From assembly GCA_050331695.1 (NCBI GenBank), contig JBHJGP010000036.1, positions 1 through 64,000 on the forward strand: DNA of 64,000 nt. Direction: 5' to 3'. Of this stretch, positions 37,586 to 47,403 are shown piece after piece; position 1 is the stretch's first letter; each line of letters begins with the position of its first letter. Source of the DNA: JBHJGP01 sp050331695. GTDB lineage: Bacteria; Pseudomonadota; Alphaproteobacteria; Geminicoccales; Geminicoccaceae. Under the pieces are notes generated by a model, which saw nothing but the letters and a program-made list of their open reading frames with translations, did no database searches and had not been told where the DNA came from. The position numbers and the translations under genes are program-made.

Positions 37586-38505
37586 CGTCTGACAAGGGTC
37601 TTCAGGAAGCGATCGAGCGGGCGTTCGAGGCCGGCTGCGCCCATCGCGCCGAAGGAGATGTCGCGCGCTACATTCCCGAACTTGCCAAGGTCGATCCGAG
37701 CCGGTTGGCGCTGGCCATCGCCACGGCGGATGGTGATGAGGTGGCGCGAGGCGATGCGAACACGGGCTTCACCCTCCAGTCTGCCTCCAAGGTGTTTGCG
37801 CTGGCTTGCGTCCTGCAGGCGGGCGAGGGCGATCTGTTCGATCATATCTCGGTCGAGCCGTCGGGTGATGCCTTCAATTCCATCGTCAAGCTCGAGGCCG
37901 AGGCTGGAAAACCCAGAAACCCTTATATCAATGCGGGCGCGCTCGTGGTCTCGAGCCGGCTCGGGGGCGACAGCGCCGAGACCAGGATGGCGACGCTCAT
38001 CCGCTTTTTCGCCTCGCTCGGTGTCGAGGTGGTGGCGGACGAGGCGGTCTGCCGCTCGGAAGCAGACACCGGCTACCGCAACAAGGCGCTCGCCAACATG
38101 CTCCGCCAGTACCACCACATCCCGGATGTCGAACGCGCGCTTGCCACCTATTTCCGCCAGTGCTCGCTGACCCTGAACGCCAGAGAATTGGCCCGCGCCG
38201 GCGGCTTTCTGGCCAATCGGGGTGTCGATCCGAGATCGGGGAAGAGAATTCTTGAGTTCAATGATTGCCGGCGGGTGGTGGCGCTAATGACCACCTGCGG
38301 CATGTATGACGAGGTGGGCGTGCAGGCCGTCCGGGTCGGCGTGCCGACAAAAAGCGCGGTCAGCGGTGCCATGATCGCTATCGTTCCGGGCCGCATGGCG
38401 ATCGCGGCTTATGCGCCGGCCCTAGGCCCCAAGGGCAACTCCATCGCCGGCACGGCGATGCTGGAACGCCTGGCACTCGATCTCGACCTTTCCGTCTTCG
38501 GCTAG
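37582..38505 (+). CDS. glsA: Glutaminase A
   Basis: Hydrolyses glutamine to glutamate and ammonia. 307 residues with serine-dependent beta-lactamase-like fold: Ser67-x-x-Lys70 in LQSASK, GKPRNPYINAGAL, and the C-terminal VGVPTKSAVSG loop with the invariant Ser-Gly. GTG start at 37582 overlapping the Anbu TGA; a TTG nine bases upstream is an alternative. Coupled to Anbu. Confidence 0.94.
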   Translation: MTSDKGLQEAIERAFEAGCAHRAEGDVARYIPELAKVDPSRLALAIATADGDEVARGDANTGFTLQSASKVFALACVLQAGEGDLFDHISVEPSGDAFNSIVKLEAEAGKPRNPYINAGALVVSSRLGGDSAETRMATLIRFFASLGVEVVADEAVCRSEADTGYRNKALANMLRQYHHIPDVERALATYFRQCSLTLNARELARAGGFLANRGVDPRSGKRILEFNDCRRVVALMTTCGMYDEVGVQAVRVGVPTKSAVSGAMIAIVPGRMAIAAYAPALGPKGNSIAGTAMLERLALDLDLSVFG

Positions 38506-38573
38506 GAACAGGTCTGCCGGAACCGCTTCCGCGGCTCTTGCGCCCTGATCCGCCGGTTCGATACAAGCCCGTC

Positions 38574-40424
38574 ATGATCAGACTGACCGACATCACCCTT
38601 CGCATCGCCGGTCGAACGTTGCTCGAGAAGGCGAGCGCGCAGTTGCCCGCGGGCCACCGCTACGGCCTTGTGGGGCGCAACGGGACCGGCAAAACCACCC
38701 TGCTCAAGCTTCTGAGTGGCGCGATCCAGGTCGATTCCGGTGAGGTATCCCTGCCGAGCCGGGCAAGCATCGGTGAAATCGCCCAGGAAGCGCCGGGCGG
38801 TCAGACGACCCCGCTTCAAGCGGTGCTTCGCGCCGACCGCGAGCGCACCCGCCTACTCGCCGAGGCCGAGGGTGCCGAGGATGCCCACCGGATTGCGGAA
38901 ATCCAGACCCGCCTTGCCGACATCGACGCCCACATAGCCGAGGCCAGGGCCGCTAAGTTCCTGAAAGGACTGGGCTTTGATGAGGAAGCCCAGGCGCAGC
39001 CGCTCTCGTCCTTTTCCGGCGGTTGGCGGATGCGGGTGGCGCTGGGCGGGCTTTTGTTCGTCGAGCCGGCCCTTCTGCTGTTGGACGAGCCCACCAACCA
39101 CCTCGATCTCGAAGCCTCCATGTGGCTCGAAAATCACCTGCCCCGTTACCGCCACACCCTGATTCTCGTCAGCCACGACCGGGATCTTTTGAACGGCGTG
39201 CCGGACCACATCCTGCATCTGAGTGGCAAGGGCTTGAAGCTCTACCGCGGCAATTACGACCGCTTCGAGCGGACCCGGCGCGAGCAGATCGAGCTCGAGC
39301 AGAAGATGGCTGCGCGCCAGGAAGCCAAGCGAAAGCATATGCAAGCCTTCGTCGACCGGTTTCGCTACAAGGCCAGCAAGGCGCGTCAGGCCCAGAGCCG
39401 GCTGAAGGCGATCGAGCGCATGGGCCCGATTTCCGCGACCTTGCTCGAGCCTGAAATCGCGTTCCGCTTTCCCGAGACGGAGGTGCCGCCGCCGCCGATG
39501 CTGACCCTCGACCGCGTCGATGTCGGCTACGGCGACAAGCCCGTCCTTCGCGGGCTCAATCTGCGGATCGATCCCGACGACCGGATCGCGCTCCTCGGCG
39601 CCAACGGCAATGGCAAGTCGACCTTCGCCAAACTGGTCGCCCGTAGGCTCGAGGCGATGGCCGGCGAGACAACGCGAGCCCGAAACCTCAGGGTCGGGTT
39701 TTTCGCCCAGCATCAGATCGAGGATCTGGTGCCGAGCCAATCGCCGCTCGACCATCTGCGCCGGCTGCAGCCTGGCAAAAGGGAACAGGACCATCGAAGC
39801 CTGCTGGCCCAGTTCGGTCTCGACGCCGACCGGGCGGGGACGCCGTCAGAAAAGCTCTCGGGCGGCGAAAAAACCAGGCTCGCTTTGTGTCTCATGTGCC
39901 TGGACACGCCCCAGATCCTGATCCTCGACGAGCCGACCAATCACCTGGACATCGACAGCCGCGAAGCGCTTGTCGAGGCGCTCAACGACTATCCCGGTGC
40001 GGTCCTGATCATCAGCCATGACCGCCATTTGGTGGAGCTAACCGCCGACCGGCTCTGGCTGGTCGCCGACGGCTCGGTGGAACCGTTCGACGGGGATGTC
40101 GCGGCCTATCGAAATCAGCTCCTTCGCAGCGCCAACGGCTCCAAGAAAGTTCAGAACGCCGCACCCGCGGAACGGGTTGACGCGGGCGAGCGAAGGGCCA
40201 AGCTCGCCCCACTACGAAAAGCGGCCAAGGATGCGGAGCGGCGAATGCAGAACCTGACGGCTGAAAAATCGCTTCTCGACGCGCGCCTTGCCGATCCCAA
40301 GACCTATAGTAACGCGGCGAAGGCAGCGGAGATCGGCGCCCGGCTCCAGGAACTCCAGGCACAGATCGAAACTGCGGAAACCGCCTGGCTTGAGGCGGAA
40401 CATGAGATCGAGGCCCTGTCTTGA
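38574..40424 (+). CDS. ABC-F family ATPase (YheS/Uup-like)
   Basis: 616-residue soluble protein with two ABC cassettes. First: Walker A GRNGTGKTTLL (about 37-47), signature SFSGGWRMR, Walker B LLLLDEPTNHLD. Linker about 235-300 is rich in Lys and Arg, as in ABC-F. Second: Walker A GANGNGKSTFAK, signature KLSGGEKTR, LILDEPTNHLD. A C-terminal coiled coil (about 540-616). These ATPases act on the ribosome. ATG 38574 chosen because the family begins MIRLTDI; a frame extends to 38538. No antibiotic-resistance claim can be made. Confidence 0.92.
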   Translation: MIRLTDITLRIAGRTLLEKASAQLPAGHRYGLVGRNGTGKTTLLKLLSGAIQVDSGEVSLPSRASIGEIAQEAPGGQTTPLQAVLRADRERTRLLAEAEGAEDAHRIAEIQTRLADIDAHIAEARAAKFLKGLGFDEEAQAQPLSSFSGGWRMRVALGGLLFVEPALLLLDEPTNHLDLEASMWLENHLPRYRHTLILVSHDRDLLNGVPDHILHLSGKGLKLYRGNYDRFERTRREQIELEQKMAARQEAKRKHMQAFVDRFRYKASKARQAQSRLKAIERMGPISATLLEPEIAFRFPETEVPPPPMLTLDRVDVGYGDKPVLRGLNLRIDPDDRIALLGANGNGKSTFAKLVARRLEAMAGETTRARNLRVGFFAQHQIEDLVPSQSPLDHLRRLQPGKREQDHRSLLAQFGLDADRAGTPSEKLSGGEKTRLALCLMCLDTPQILILDEPTNHLDIDSREALVEALNDYPGAVLIISHDRHLVELTADRLWLVADGSVEPFDGDVAAYRNQLLRSANGSKKVQNAAPAERVDAGERRAKLAPLRKAAKDAERRMQNLTAEKSLLDARLADPKTYSNAAKAAEIGARLQELQAQIETAETAWLEAEHEIEALS

Positions 40425-40455
40425 GGGCAAGGTTGGATCTTCGGGGAGGACCGAG

Positions 40456-40866
40456 ATGGTTGACGTGATCAAGGCCGCGAGCCGGCCGACGAACAGGGGC
40501 AATGTGGATTACTTCACCGGTACCGTTTGGCAGGACCCAGTGATCCAGGCGCAGGAGCCGGCCCGGGTTTGGGTTGCTCGGGTCACCTTTGAGCCGGGGG
40601 CCCGAACCTACTGGCACACCCATCCCCTCGGCCAGACGCTGCATGTTCTGTCCGGCGTTGGCCGGGTCCAAAGCGATGGTGGACCGGTTCACGAGCTCCT
40701 TCCAGGCGACACGGTCTGGATCAAACCCGACGAGAAGCATTGGCACGGAGCCGCGCCCAATAACCTCATGACCCACATGGCGATCCACGAGGCGAAGGAC
40801 GGCTCCTACATCGACTGGCTCGAAGAGGTTTCGGATGGAGACTACAATCGAGCGCCGGCCGACTAA
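40456..40866 (+). CDS. Small cupin protein
   Basis: 136-residue single cupin. Motif one HTHPLGQTLHVLSGVG with two metal histidines and a Gln in place of Glu, motif two KPDEKHWHGAAPN. Such cupins are often near carboxymuconolactone decarboxylases, or are mandelonitrile-lyase-like; neither neighbour is seen. GGGGAGGA ribosome site. Four bases of overlap with the convergent GNAT gene. Confidence 0.85.
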   Translation: MVDVIKAASRPTNRGNVDYFTGTVWQDPVIQAQEPARVWVARVTFEPGARTYWHTHPLGQTLHVLSGVGRVQSDGGPVHELLPGDTVWIKPDEKHWHGAAPNNLMTHMAIHEAKDGSYIDWLEEVSDGDYNRAPAD

Positions 40867-41348
40867 GTTGTCGGCCGTTCCAGCACCAACGTCATGCACT
40901 GGCTGTTCGGATCCGGAAAGTAATTGGCGAAAGGTTCGCAATTCTCGAACCCGAACCGGGCGTAAAGGGCCCTTGCCGGCGCAAAGCCGGCCATGGTTCC
41001 CGTCTCCAGGCTGATCCGCCGGTAGCGCCTGGCGCTGGCGACGTCGATGATGTGGCCCAAAAGCTTCGCCGCCAGGCCACGGCCGCGAAAGGCTTCGGCG
41101 GTGTGCATCGACTTGATCTCACCGTGCAGCGGGTCGAGTTCCTTGAGCGCGCCAAAGCCGACGAGCGTCGTGTTTTCCCAAATGGTCCAAAAGGTGATGT
41201 TCGGTTGGCGCAAACCGTCCAGATCGAGTGCATGGACGCTGCATAAAGGCGAATGGGTCGTTGCGTGCAGCAGATGTTTTTTGAGGAGGTCGTGAACAAG
41301 AGGATCATCCAGATCACCATCGCGGATGGTGATGTCGCTTGCATCCAT
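40863..41348 (-). CDS. GNAT family N-acetyltransferase
   Basis: 161 residues with the GNAT core: acetyl-CoA pyrophosphate loop RGRGLAAKLLG (motif A, about 91-101), preceded by SMHTAEAF, and a C-terminal ALYARFGFENCEPFANYFPDPNS that matches the YjgM/PA4866-like subgroup. Substrate unknown. Confidence 0.87.
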   Translation of the reverse strand: MDASDITIRDGDLDDPLVHDLLKKHLLHATTHSPLCSVHALDLDGLRQPNITFWTIWENTTLVGFGALKELDPLHGEIKSMHTAEAFRGRGLAAKLLGHIIDVASARRYRRISLETGTMAGFAPARALYARFGFENCEPFANYFPDPNSQCMTLVLERPTT

Positions 41349-41352
41349 GGCC

Positions 41353-42435
<1,083 letters not shown>

Positions 42436-42451
42436 GATCTTCCGTCGGCAG

Positions 42452-42475
42452 CGGGAAAGCCCGAAGGCTTTCCCG
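42452..42475 (-). promoter_or_regulatory. UUCG-type hairpin between binding-protein and ATPase genes
   Basis: CGGGAAAGCC and GGCTTTCCCG form a perfect ten-base stem with CGAA (TTCG on the minus strand) as the loop. Such intercistronic hairpins downstream of binding-protein genes usually protect the abundant upstream message and lower downstream expression. No T-run follows. Confidence 0.55.
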
Positions 42476-42495
42476 ACAAGAGTTGACGCCTGAGC

Positions 42496-43947
42496 CTAGA
42501 GCGGCGGCAGGCCCATGGAGGCCCGGTAAATGGCGAGCTGGCTGTCGCGGCCGAGCTCATCCGTGATCCGGTTCCATTCCTCGGCGATCGCGTCCAGCGC
42601 GACTTGCGGTTCGGTATCGCCGGAAAGAGCCTTGGAGAGTTCGATCTCCAGGACCTCGGTGTATTGGGCAAAACCGGGCACCCGCAGGTCGAGAGCGACG
42701 TTTTCGGCCTCGATGGAACCCCGTTGGACCTCGAGATAGTTCTGGGCCGTGGCTTCGTCGAAGACGTTCAGCCAGTTGTCCACATTCTCGAAGTGGCTGA
42801 TCCGGTAGGGATTAATGCCGGTTCCGCCGGTGACCACATCCTGGGCGCTGTTGTCCATCGACGTGTAGTGCATAACGTAGTCCCACGCACACTCCACATT
42901 CTCCGACGCCGTCGGCACGCTCGCGACCCAGCCGCCATAGGCCATGAACGGCGAATGGACGACCTCGTCGAACTCGTCCCAACTCTCGGTCTTGTGGTTC
43001 CAAATCTCGGTGGATCCGGGCAGGATGTAAAAGCCGACATTGCCGGCGACGTTGGATTGCTCAGGGTCGGCGGCGATCGTCCCTGTGTCGCCCCAGTCGA
43101 AATTCATGGCGACCGATCCGGAAGCGAAGGTGGTGCGGATATCACCCGAATTGTAGTTGAGCGCGCCCGGAGGTGAATATTCGACTGAGCGAATATAGTC
43201 CTCCAGGCCTCTCAGCCACCCAGGATTGTTGATCTGGGCGTCCATGGTCTCGGGATCGAAGAACATGGAACCGGGATTGTCCGGGTGATTGGTGTAGGCG
43301 GCGGCATGGCTGAAGAAGAACCAGAATTGCTGGCCACCACGGACGAAGGCTTCGGCAGTACCGTACAGCTCTTCGTCGGGGCGCGTGAAAAACTCGGCGA
43401 TGTCGTAATACTGATCCCAGGTCTCGGGCGGCGCCAGATCGTAACCGTACTGCTCTTTGAAGGCCGCCTGTTCGTCGGCGTCGCCGAATAGGTCGGTACG
43501 ATAGGTACCGGTATGAACGTCGCCATCGATCGTGACCGAGATGTGCCGGCCGTCCCAGAACATCAGCCGTTCGCGGTAGGTCGGGTGGATATCGTCCCAG
43601 CCCACGCCCTCTTTGAACTGATCCGGGATTTCGGCAAGGAACGGCGCGAAGTCGCCATGCCAGGCCGGCGCGTGGAGGATGACGTCGAAGGCGTACTGGT
43701 TGGTCGCCATGGGCGTCAGGAACTTGGTGTAGAGCTCCCCGAACGGGAAGGTGGCGACATCCGCATCACCTTCCCAAGTCTCACCATGGGCGATCGCCGG
43801 ACCACCGATGAAGGGCGGGGTCATGGCGCCGATCTTGATCGAGGTGTCTGCACAGTCCAAGTCGGCCGCTGATGCGCCTGCCGAAAGCATTTGAGCGACG
43901 GCGATCGCACTGACGCCGGCGATCATCTTTGAACGGGTTCTGGTCAT
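42496..43947 (-). CDS. Sugar ABC transporter substrate-binding protein
   Basis: 483 residues, family 1 extracellular solute-binding protein. Signal peptide about 1-28, ending ASA-ADL. The mature sequence has ETWDQYYDIAEFF, FFSHAAAYTNHPDNPGSM, and the repetitive aromatic GYGGWV-like MAYGGWVASVP segment typical of sugar-binding type-1 proteins. Paired with the MalK-like ATPase. Its own permeases are not directly adjacent: the only permease is across an opposite-strand gene. An AAGGAGG site lies about 13 bases before the ATG, rather far. Confidence 0.88.
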   Translation of the reverse strand: MTRTRSKMIAGVSAIAVAQMLSAGASAADLDCADTSIKIGAMTPPFIGGPAIAHGETWEGDADVATFPFGELYTKFLTPMATNQYAFDVILHAPAWHGDFAPFLAEIPDQFKEGVGWDDIHPTYRERLMFWDGRHISVTIDGDVHTGTYRTDLFGDADEQAAFKEQYGYDLAPPETWDQYYDIAEFFTRPDEELYGTAEAFVRGGQQFWFFFSHAAAYTNHPDNPGSMFFDPETMDAQINNPGWLRGLEDYIRSVEYSPPGALNYNSGDIRTTFASGSVAMNFDWGDTGTIAADPEQSNVAGNVGFYILPGSTEIWNHKTESWDEFDEVVHSPFMAYGGWVASVPTASENVECAWDYVMHYTSMDNSAQDVVTGGTGINPYRISHFENVDNWLNVFDEATAQNYLEVQRGSIEAENVALDLRVPGFAQYTEVLEIELSKALSGDTEPQVALDAIAEEWNRITDELGRDSQLAIYRASMGLPPL

Positions 43948-44110
43948 GATGACGGATGGCCTCCTTCTTCCTTGCTCCGCAATTCGATTGTTGGAAACGG
44001 ATCGCCCAGGAGCCTAGTCGGCACTCGGCGCCTGGGCAATGGCCAGGGCGATGGGACGCGCGCTTGTCCCTTGCATCGTTCAAGGGAACTAAAGCGTTGG
44101 TTTCTCACAT

Positions 44111-44138
44111 TTGTCCTCAACCGTGATCGGCGTATGTG
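44111..44138 (+). promoter_or_regulatory. Possible promoter of the phasin/HhH gene
   Basis: TTGTCC (44111-44116) and TATGTG (44133-44138), 16 bases apart, end 39 bases before the gene's start at 44178. Confidence 0.3.
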
Positions 44139-44177
44139 CTAGTGCGTCCGACAAAGTGGGACCATGAGGAGCCAAGG

Positions 44178-44804
44178 ATGATGACACCATCTTTGCCTGC
44201 AGCTTTCGACCAAATGCGCACACCCTGGATGACCTGGGTCGGTCTCTGGCAGGAACAGCATATGGACATGCTTCATACCGGCGTTGAGCTCGCCAGTTGC
44301 GCCGATCCCGCGCGTTTTCTGGAGGTCCAGGCGGCCTATGCCAACCGGTCGGTCAATCGCTGGCTCACGGCTTCGTCAACAAGCCTCACGAGCAAACAAC
44401 CGGGGAAGCCGACGGCGCCTCGGGCTCCGGCGGTGGAAAAACGCGCGGCGCCCAAGACCCCGATGTTGAAGCCCGAGGTCCGGATCGTCGAGGTCGTCGC
44501 CGAGGCGAGTGAATCGAAGCCGGCCCAGGCAAAGCCAGCTCCAGTGCCGAGCACGCCGTCGCCCAAGGTGAAGTCCGTTGCCAAGGCACCGGCGGAGAAG
44601 CCGCGTCAGCCGGACGATCTGACCGCGATCAAGGGCATTGGCCCGAAAATGGCCGAAACCTTGAGCTCGATGGGCATCAAGACCTTCGAGGCGTTGGCCA
44701 AGCTCACGCCCAACGAGGTCACGGAAGTCGAGGCCAAGCTCGGTTTCGCCGGCCGGGTCGAACGTGACGGCTGGATCGAGCAGGCTAAAGCCAAACTCGG
44801 GTAA
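44178..44804 (+). CDS. Phasin-like N-terminus joined to helix-hairpin-helix domain
   Basis: 208 residues in three parts. Residues 1-64 resemble a short phasin helix (TPWMTWVGLWQEQHMDM, ASCADPARFLEVQ, YANRSVNRW). Residues 65-145 are a disordered Ala/Pro/Lys-rich linker. Residues 146-208 form a helix-hairpin-helix domain, DDLTAIKGIGPKMAETLSSMG.., of the kind found at the C-termini of some NuoE and L21 proteins. Suggests a granule-surface helix tethered to a nucleic-acid- or protein-binding module. GCCAAGG site; ATG 44178 or 44181. Sits on the plus strand between the binding protein and permease genes of the sugar transporter. Confidence 0.7.
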   Translation: MMTPSLPAAFDQMRTPWMTWVGLWQEQHMDMLHTGVELASCADPARFLEVQAAYANRSVNRWLTASSTSLTSKQPGKPTAPRAPAVEKRAAPKTPMLKPEVRIVEVVAEASESKPAQAKPAPVPSTPSPKVKSVAKAPAEKPRQPDDLTAIKGIGPKMAETLSSMGIKTFEALAKLTPNEVTEVEAKLGFAGRVERDGWIEQAKAKLG

Positions 44805-44831
44805 CAAACGCTCCGGCCCGGCTTCTCGGCG

Positions 44832-45836
44832 TTACTTCAAGCCACCCAAAGCCAGGCCGGAGCGCATCATCCGAGCCAAGAGCACGGTCAGCACCATCAT
44901 CGGCAGGATGGCTAACAGCGCCGCAGCCGAAATCGCCCACCATTCGGTGCCGCGCACCGAGGCCTGACCCGAAATATTGATCGGCATGGTTTGCCAGTCG
45001 CTGGAGGTCAGGATCAGGGCAAACAAGAATTCGTTCCAGACGAAGCCGAGCGCGATCAGAAATGTCGCGATCAGGCCGGGCCGGGCCATGGGCAACACGA
45101 TCTCGACGAAGATGCGCAGGCGCGGGACATTGTCGACTAGGGCTGCCTCCTCAACGGCGACCGGAAGACTCCTCAAAAAATCCTGCATCAGCCAGACGAC
45201 GATCGGCAGCACGAACGCCGTGTAGCAAAGCACCATGCCCCAGAAGCTATCCAGCAGCTGGATGCCTTCATTGCCGAGCCGGGAGTAGAGCAGGTAGAGG
45301 GCGAACGCGGAAACGATCGGCGGAAACATGCGCTGGCTGATGAACCAGAAGGAAATATCGTTATTGCCCAACACCTTGCCGGGGAGCGGCAGATGGTTGG
45401 CGAGGATAGCGGAGCCCAGCGCGAGGATGAAGGCGAGGCCCATGGACCGGCCGTCCGGCAGGCCGAGCCAGGATTTGGCCAAGAGGTAGGCGGTGATGCC
45501 GACCACCGCGAACAGTAACCCCGCCAGCAGGCGGACCTGGAACTCGAAACGGACCAGCGCATAGGCCGCCATGGAGCCGAGCAGGGTCGCGAGCGCGGTC
45601 GCCGTCAGACCGATTAGGCTCGAATTGATAAGCGGGCGGACCACATCGCCCCGTCCGCCGGTGAAGATCTCGGTCCAGGCTTTGAGATTGGGCTGGAAAT
45701 CGACCCACGGCAGGTAGGTGGCGCCGTTGATGACGCTCTGCGCATCTTTGAAAGTCGTGATGATCACCCAATAGATCGGGAACAGGGTGAACAGAAACCA
45801 AAGGATACAGAGGAGAAAGACGCTCCAGCGCAGCAT
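44832..45836 (-). CDS. Sugar ABC transporter permease (MalG type)
   Basis: 334 residues with about six to seven membrane helices. The N-terminal LFPIYWVIITTFK is MalG-specific; the cytosolic EAA loop is EEAALVDNVPRLRIFVEIVLP (in two parts), where the usual Asp-Gly is Asp-Asn. The middle has an extra hydrophobic stretch (LLFAVVGITAYLLAKSWLGLP) not usual in MalG. No MalF-type partner is in the window. CGGGAGAAAG ribosome site. Confidence 0.88.
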   Translation of the reverse strand: MLRWSVFLLCILWFLFTLFPIYWVIITTFKDAQSVINGATYLPWVDFQPNLKAWTEIFTGGRGDVVRPLINSSLIGLTATALATLLGSMAAYALVRFEFQVRLLAGLLFAVVGITAYLLAKSWLGLPDGRSMGLAFILALGSAILANHLPLPGKVLGNNDISFWFISQRMFPPIVSAFALYLLYSRLGNEGIQLLDSFWGMVLCYTAFVLPIVVWLMQDFLRSLPVAVEEAALVDNVPRLRIFVEIVLPMARPGLIATFLIALGFVWNEFLFALILTSSDWQTMPINISGQASVRGTEWWAISAAALLAILPMMVLTVLLARMMRSGLALGGLK

Positions 45837-45853
45837 TTTTGTCTTTCTCCCGC

Positions 45854-45915
45854 AGGCGATTGCTTGCCGACCGTTTCCGGAGCCTAGGCGTCAGGGAAAG
45901 CCCGTGCAATCGCCT
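45854..45915. repeat. Ten-base inverted repeat upstream of the permease
   Basis: AGGCGATTGC (45854-45863) and GCAATCGCCT (45906-45915) are perfect complements separated by 42 bases, immediately before the permease start. It could be an operator pair, a long-stem leader, or a trace of deletion where a partner permease once lay. Confidence 0.45.
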
Positions 45916-45937
45916 TTAGACAGACCTTGAACGCGTG

Positions 45938-46138
45938 CTAGTGCTGGCTCTCGAGCTTGCGGATGGTATCATCCAGGATGGCCCAGGCGAGCGCCGACTT
46001 GTCGCGCTCGATGAGGGCTCGGGCGGCGACCATCGCTGATCGGAGATCGTCCCGGGCGCATCGATCGCGGTACGTTTCGTCGTCTTGTTGTTTTCGCGCC
46101 GCTTCGAAAGCGACAACGCTTGAGCCGTATGTGTTCAT
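45938..46138 (-). CDS. Small helical protein, 66 aa
   Basis: 66 residues: MNTYGSSVVAFEAARKQQ, an acidic/basic middle (RDRCARDDLRSAMVAARALIE) and SALAWAILDDTIRKLESQH. Predicted wholly helical, no membrane segment. I recognise no family. ATG 46138 has an AGGGGA site seven bases ahead; a start at 46177 lacks one. A good minus-strand promoter lies at 46221-46249, which supports reality. Confidence 0.6.
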   Translation of the reverse strand: MNTYGSSVVAFEAARKQQDDETYRDRCARDDLRSAMVAARALIERDKSALAWAILDDTIRKLESQH

Positions 46139-46220
46139 GACATCCCCTGTCGATAGATCGCTTATGGCTTCAACCATTTAGCGATTTTGGATGCGTTTCC
46201 TCCGTCAAAACTCAACTGTT

Positions 46221-46249
46221 AATATATATTTATACGGATTGAATTTCAA
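46221..46249 (-). promoter_or_regulatory. Strong predicted promoter for the small helical gene
   Basis: On the minus strand TTGAAA (46244-46249) and TATATT (46221-46226) are 17 bases apart, in the most AT-rich part of the window. Confidence 0.6.
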
Positions 46250-46251
46250 TC
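46237..46251. promoter_or_regulatory. Palindrome GATTGAATTTCAATC over the -35
   Basis: A 15-base palindrome with one central base overlaps the -35 box of the minus promoter, in the intergenic space of the LysR gene. LysR regulators bind T-N11-A palindromes near divergent promoters, so autoregulated control of both genes is plausible. Confidence 0.5.
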
Positions 46252-46386
46252 GAATCCACCCAGACGGGGAGATCTTTTCCCGAGTTTCCGTCTAGAGACA
46301 GCGCACCGTACCTTCGATCCGCCGCTTGACCCGGCTTGCCTATTGCGGCCCGCTTGTCATGTGTCCGGCGGTTTGGGGGTGGCGAA

Positions 46387-47274
46387 TTGGACAGAATAGA
46401 CGCGATGCGGGCGTTCACGGCGGTAGCCAGCGAACACTCGTTCACGGGCGCCGGCAAGCGTCTCGGTCTCTCGACGAAGCTGGTCAGCAATCAGGTCCGG
46501 CAATTGGAGGAGAGGCTTGGGGTCAGGCTGTTCGACCGCACCACCCGCAGCGTGGCGCTCACCGATGTCGGCCGGGCCTATTTCGACCGCTGCCAAGGGT
46601 TGCTCGATCAGTTCGACGAACTCGAGACCTCCGTCCAGGACCGTCACCGGCGGCCGACGGGGCGGATACGCATGACCGCGCCCACCAGCTTCGGCGAACG
46701 AAGTCTGACCGGAGCTCTTGCACTGTTCTTGGAAGACCATCCCGGCATCCGGATCGATTTGGAGCTGACCAACCGCAACGTGTCGCTGGTCGAAGAGGGG
46801 TTTGATCTCGCCGTTCGCATCGGGGATTTGCCCGATTCCTCCATGATCGCGAGAAGACTGGCATCGATGCGGGTAGTGGTTTGCGCCGCGCCGGCCTATT
46901 TCCGGACGCATGGCAAGCCGGAAACGCCGGCGGCACTGGTCGACCACCCGTGCATCGTCGACACCAATATCGGCCGGGCGCCGATCTGGCCCTTTCGGGT
47001 CGACGGCAGGCTGGTCGACGTCAAGGTCGACGGGCCATTCTTCGTCAATACACCGGGTGCGGCCTGCGAAATGGCGCTCGCCGGGATCGGCATCCTCCTT
47101 TGCCCCTTTTACGTGGCCGGACCTTGCATCGAACGGGGCGCTCTCGAGATCCTGTTCGCTGACCAGGAGGCGATCGATTTCGGCGTCTACACAATTTATC
47201 CGCACAACCGTCATCTGACCGGCCGCGTCAGGGCTCTGGTCGATCACCTGGCGGCGACGTTGGGCGATCACTAG
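46387..47274 (+). CDS. LysR family transcriptional regulator
   Basis: 295 residues. N-terminal winged HTH (about 1-60: AMRAFTAVASEHSFTGAGKRLGLS.. with LVSNQVRQLEERLGVRLFDRTTR), then the type 2 periplasmic-binding-protein fold effector domain (about 90-290). TTG at 46387 has a GGGGGTGG site; ATG 46405 is an alternative. Next to a GST and the flavin/Fe-S oxidoreductase, which are probable targets with the small divergent gene. Confidence 0.9.
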   Translation: MDRIDAMRAFTAVASEHSFTGAGKRLGLSTKLVSNQVRQLEERLGVRLFDRTTRSVALTDVGRAYFDRCQGLLDQFDELETSVQDRHRRPTGRIRMTAPTSFGERSLTGALALFLEDHPGIRIDLELTNRNVSLVEEGFDLAVRIGDLPDSSMIARRLASMRVVVCAAPAYFRTHGKPETPAALVDHPCIVDTNIGRAPIWPFRVDGRLVDVKVDGPFFVNTPGAACEMALAGIGILLCPFYVAGPCIERGALEILFADQEAIDFGVYTIYPHNRHLTGRVRALVDHLAATLGDH

Positions 47275-47403
47275 CTGATTATACCCATTACATTCATGAA
47301 CATTCCGTATTCGGGTGAATTATCCGCAAGCGGGCTATGGCCTAGGTTCAGATCCAGCGGTCGAGCCGACCTGCTTGAAGCTCAAAAGCCAGGGATCATC
47401 ATC

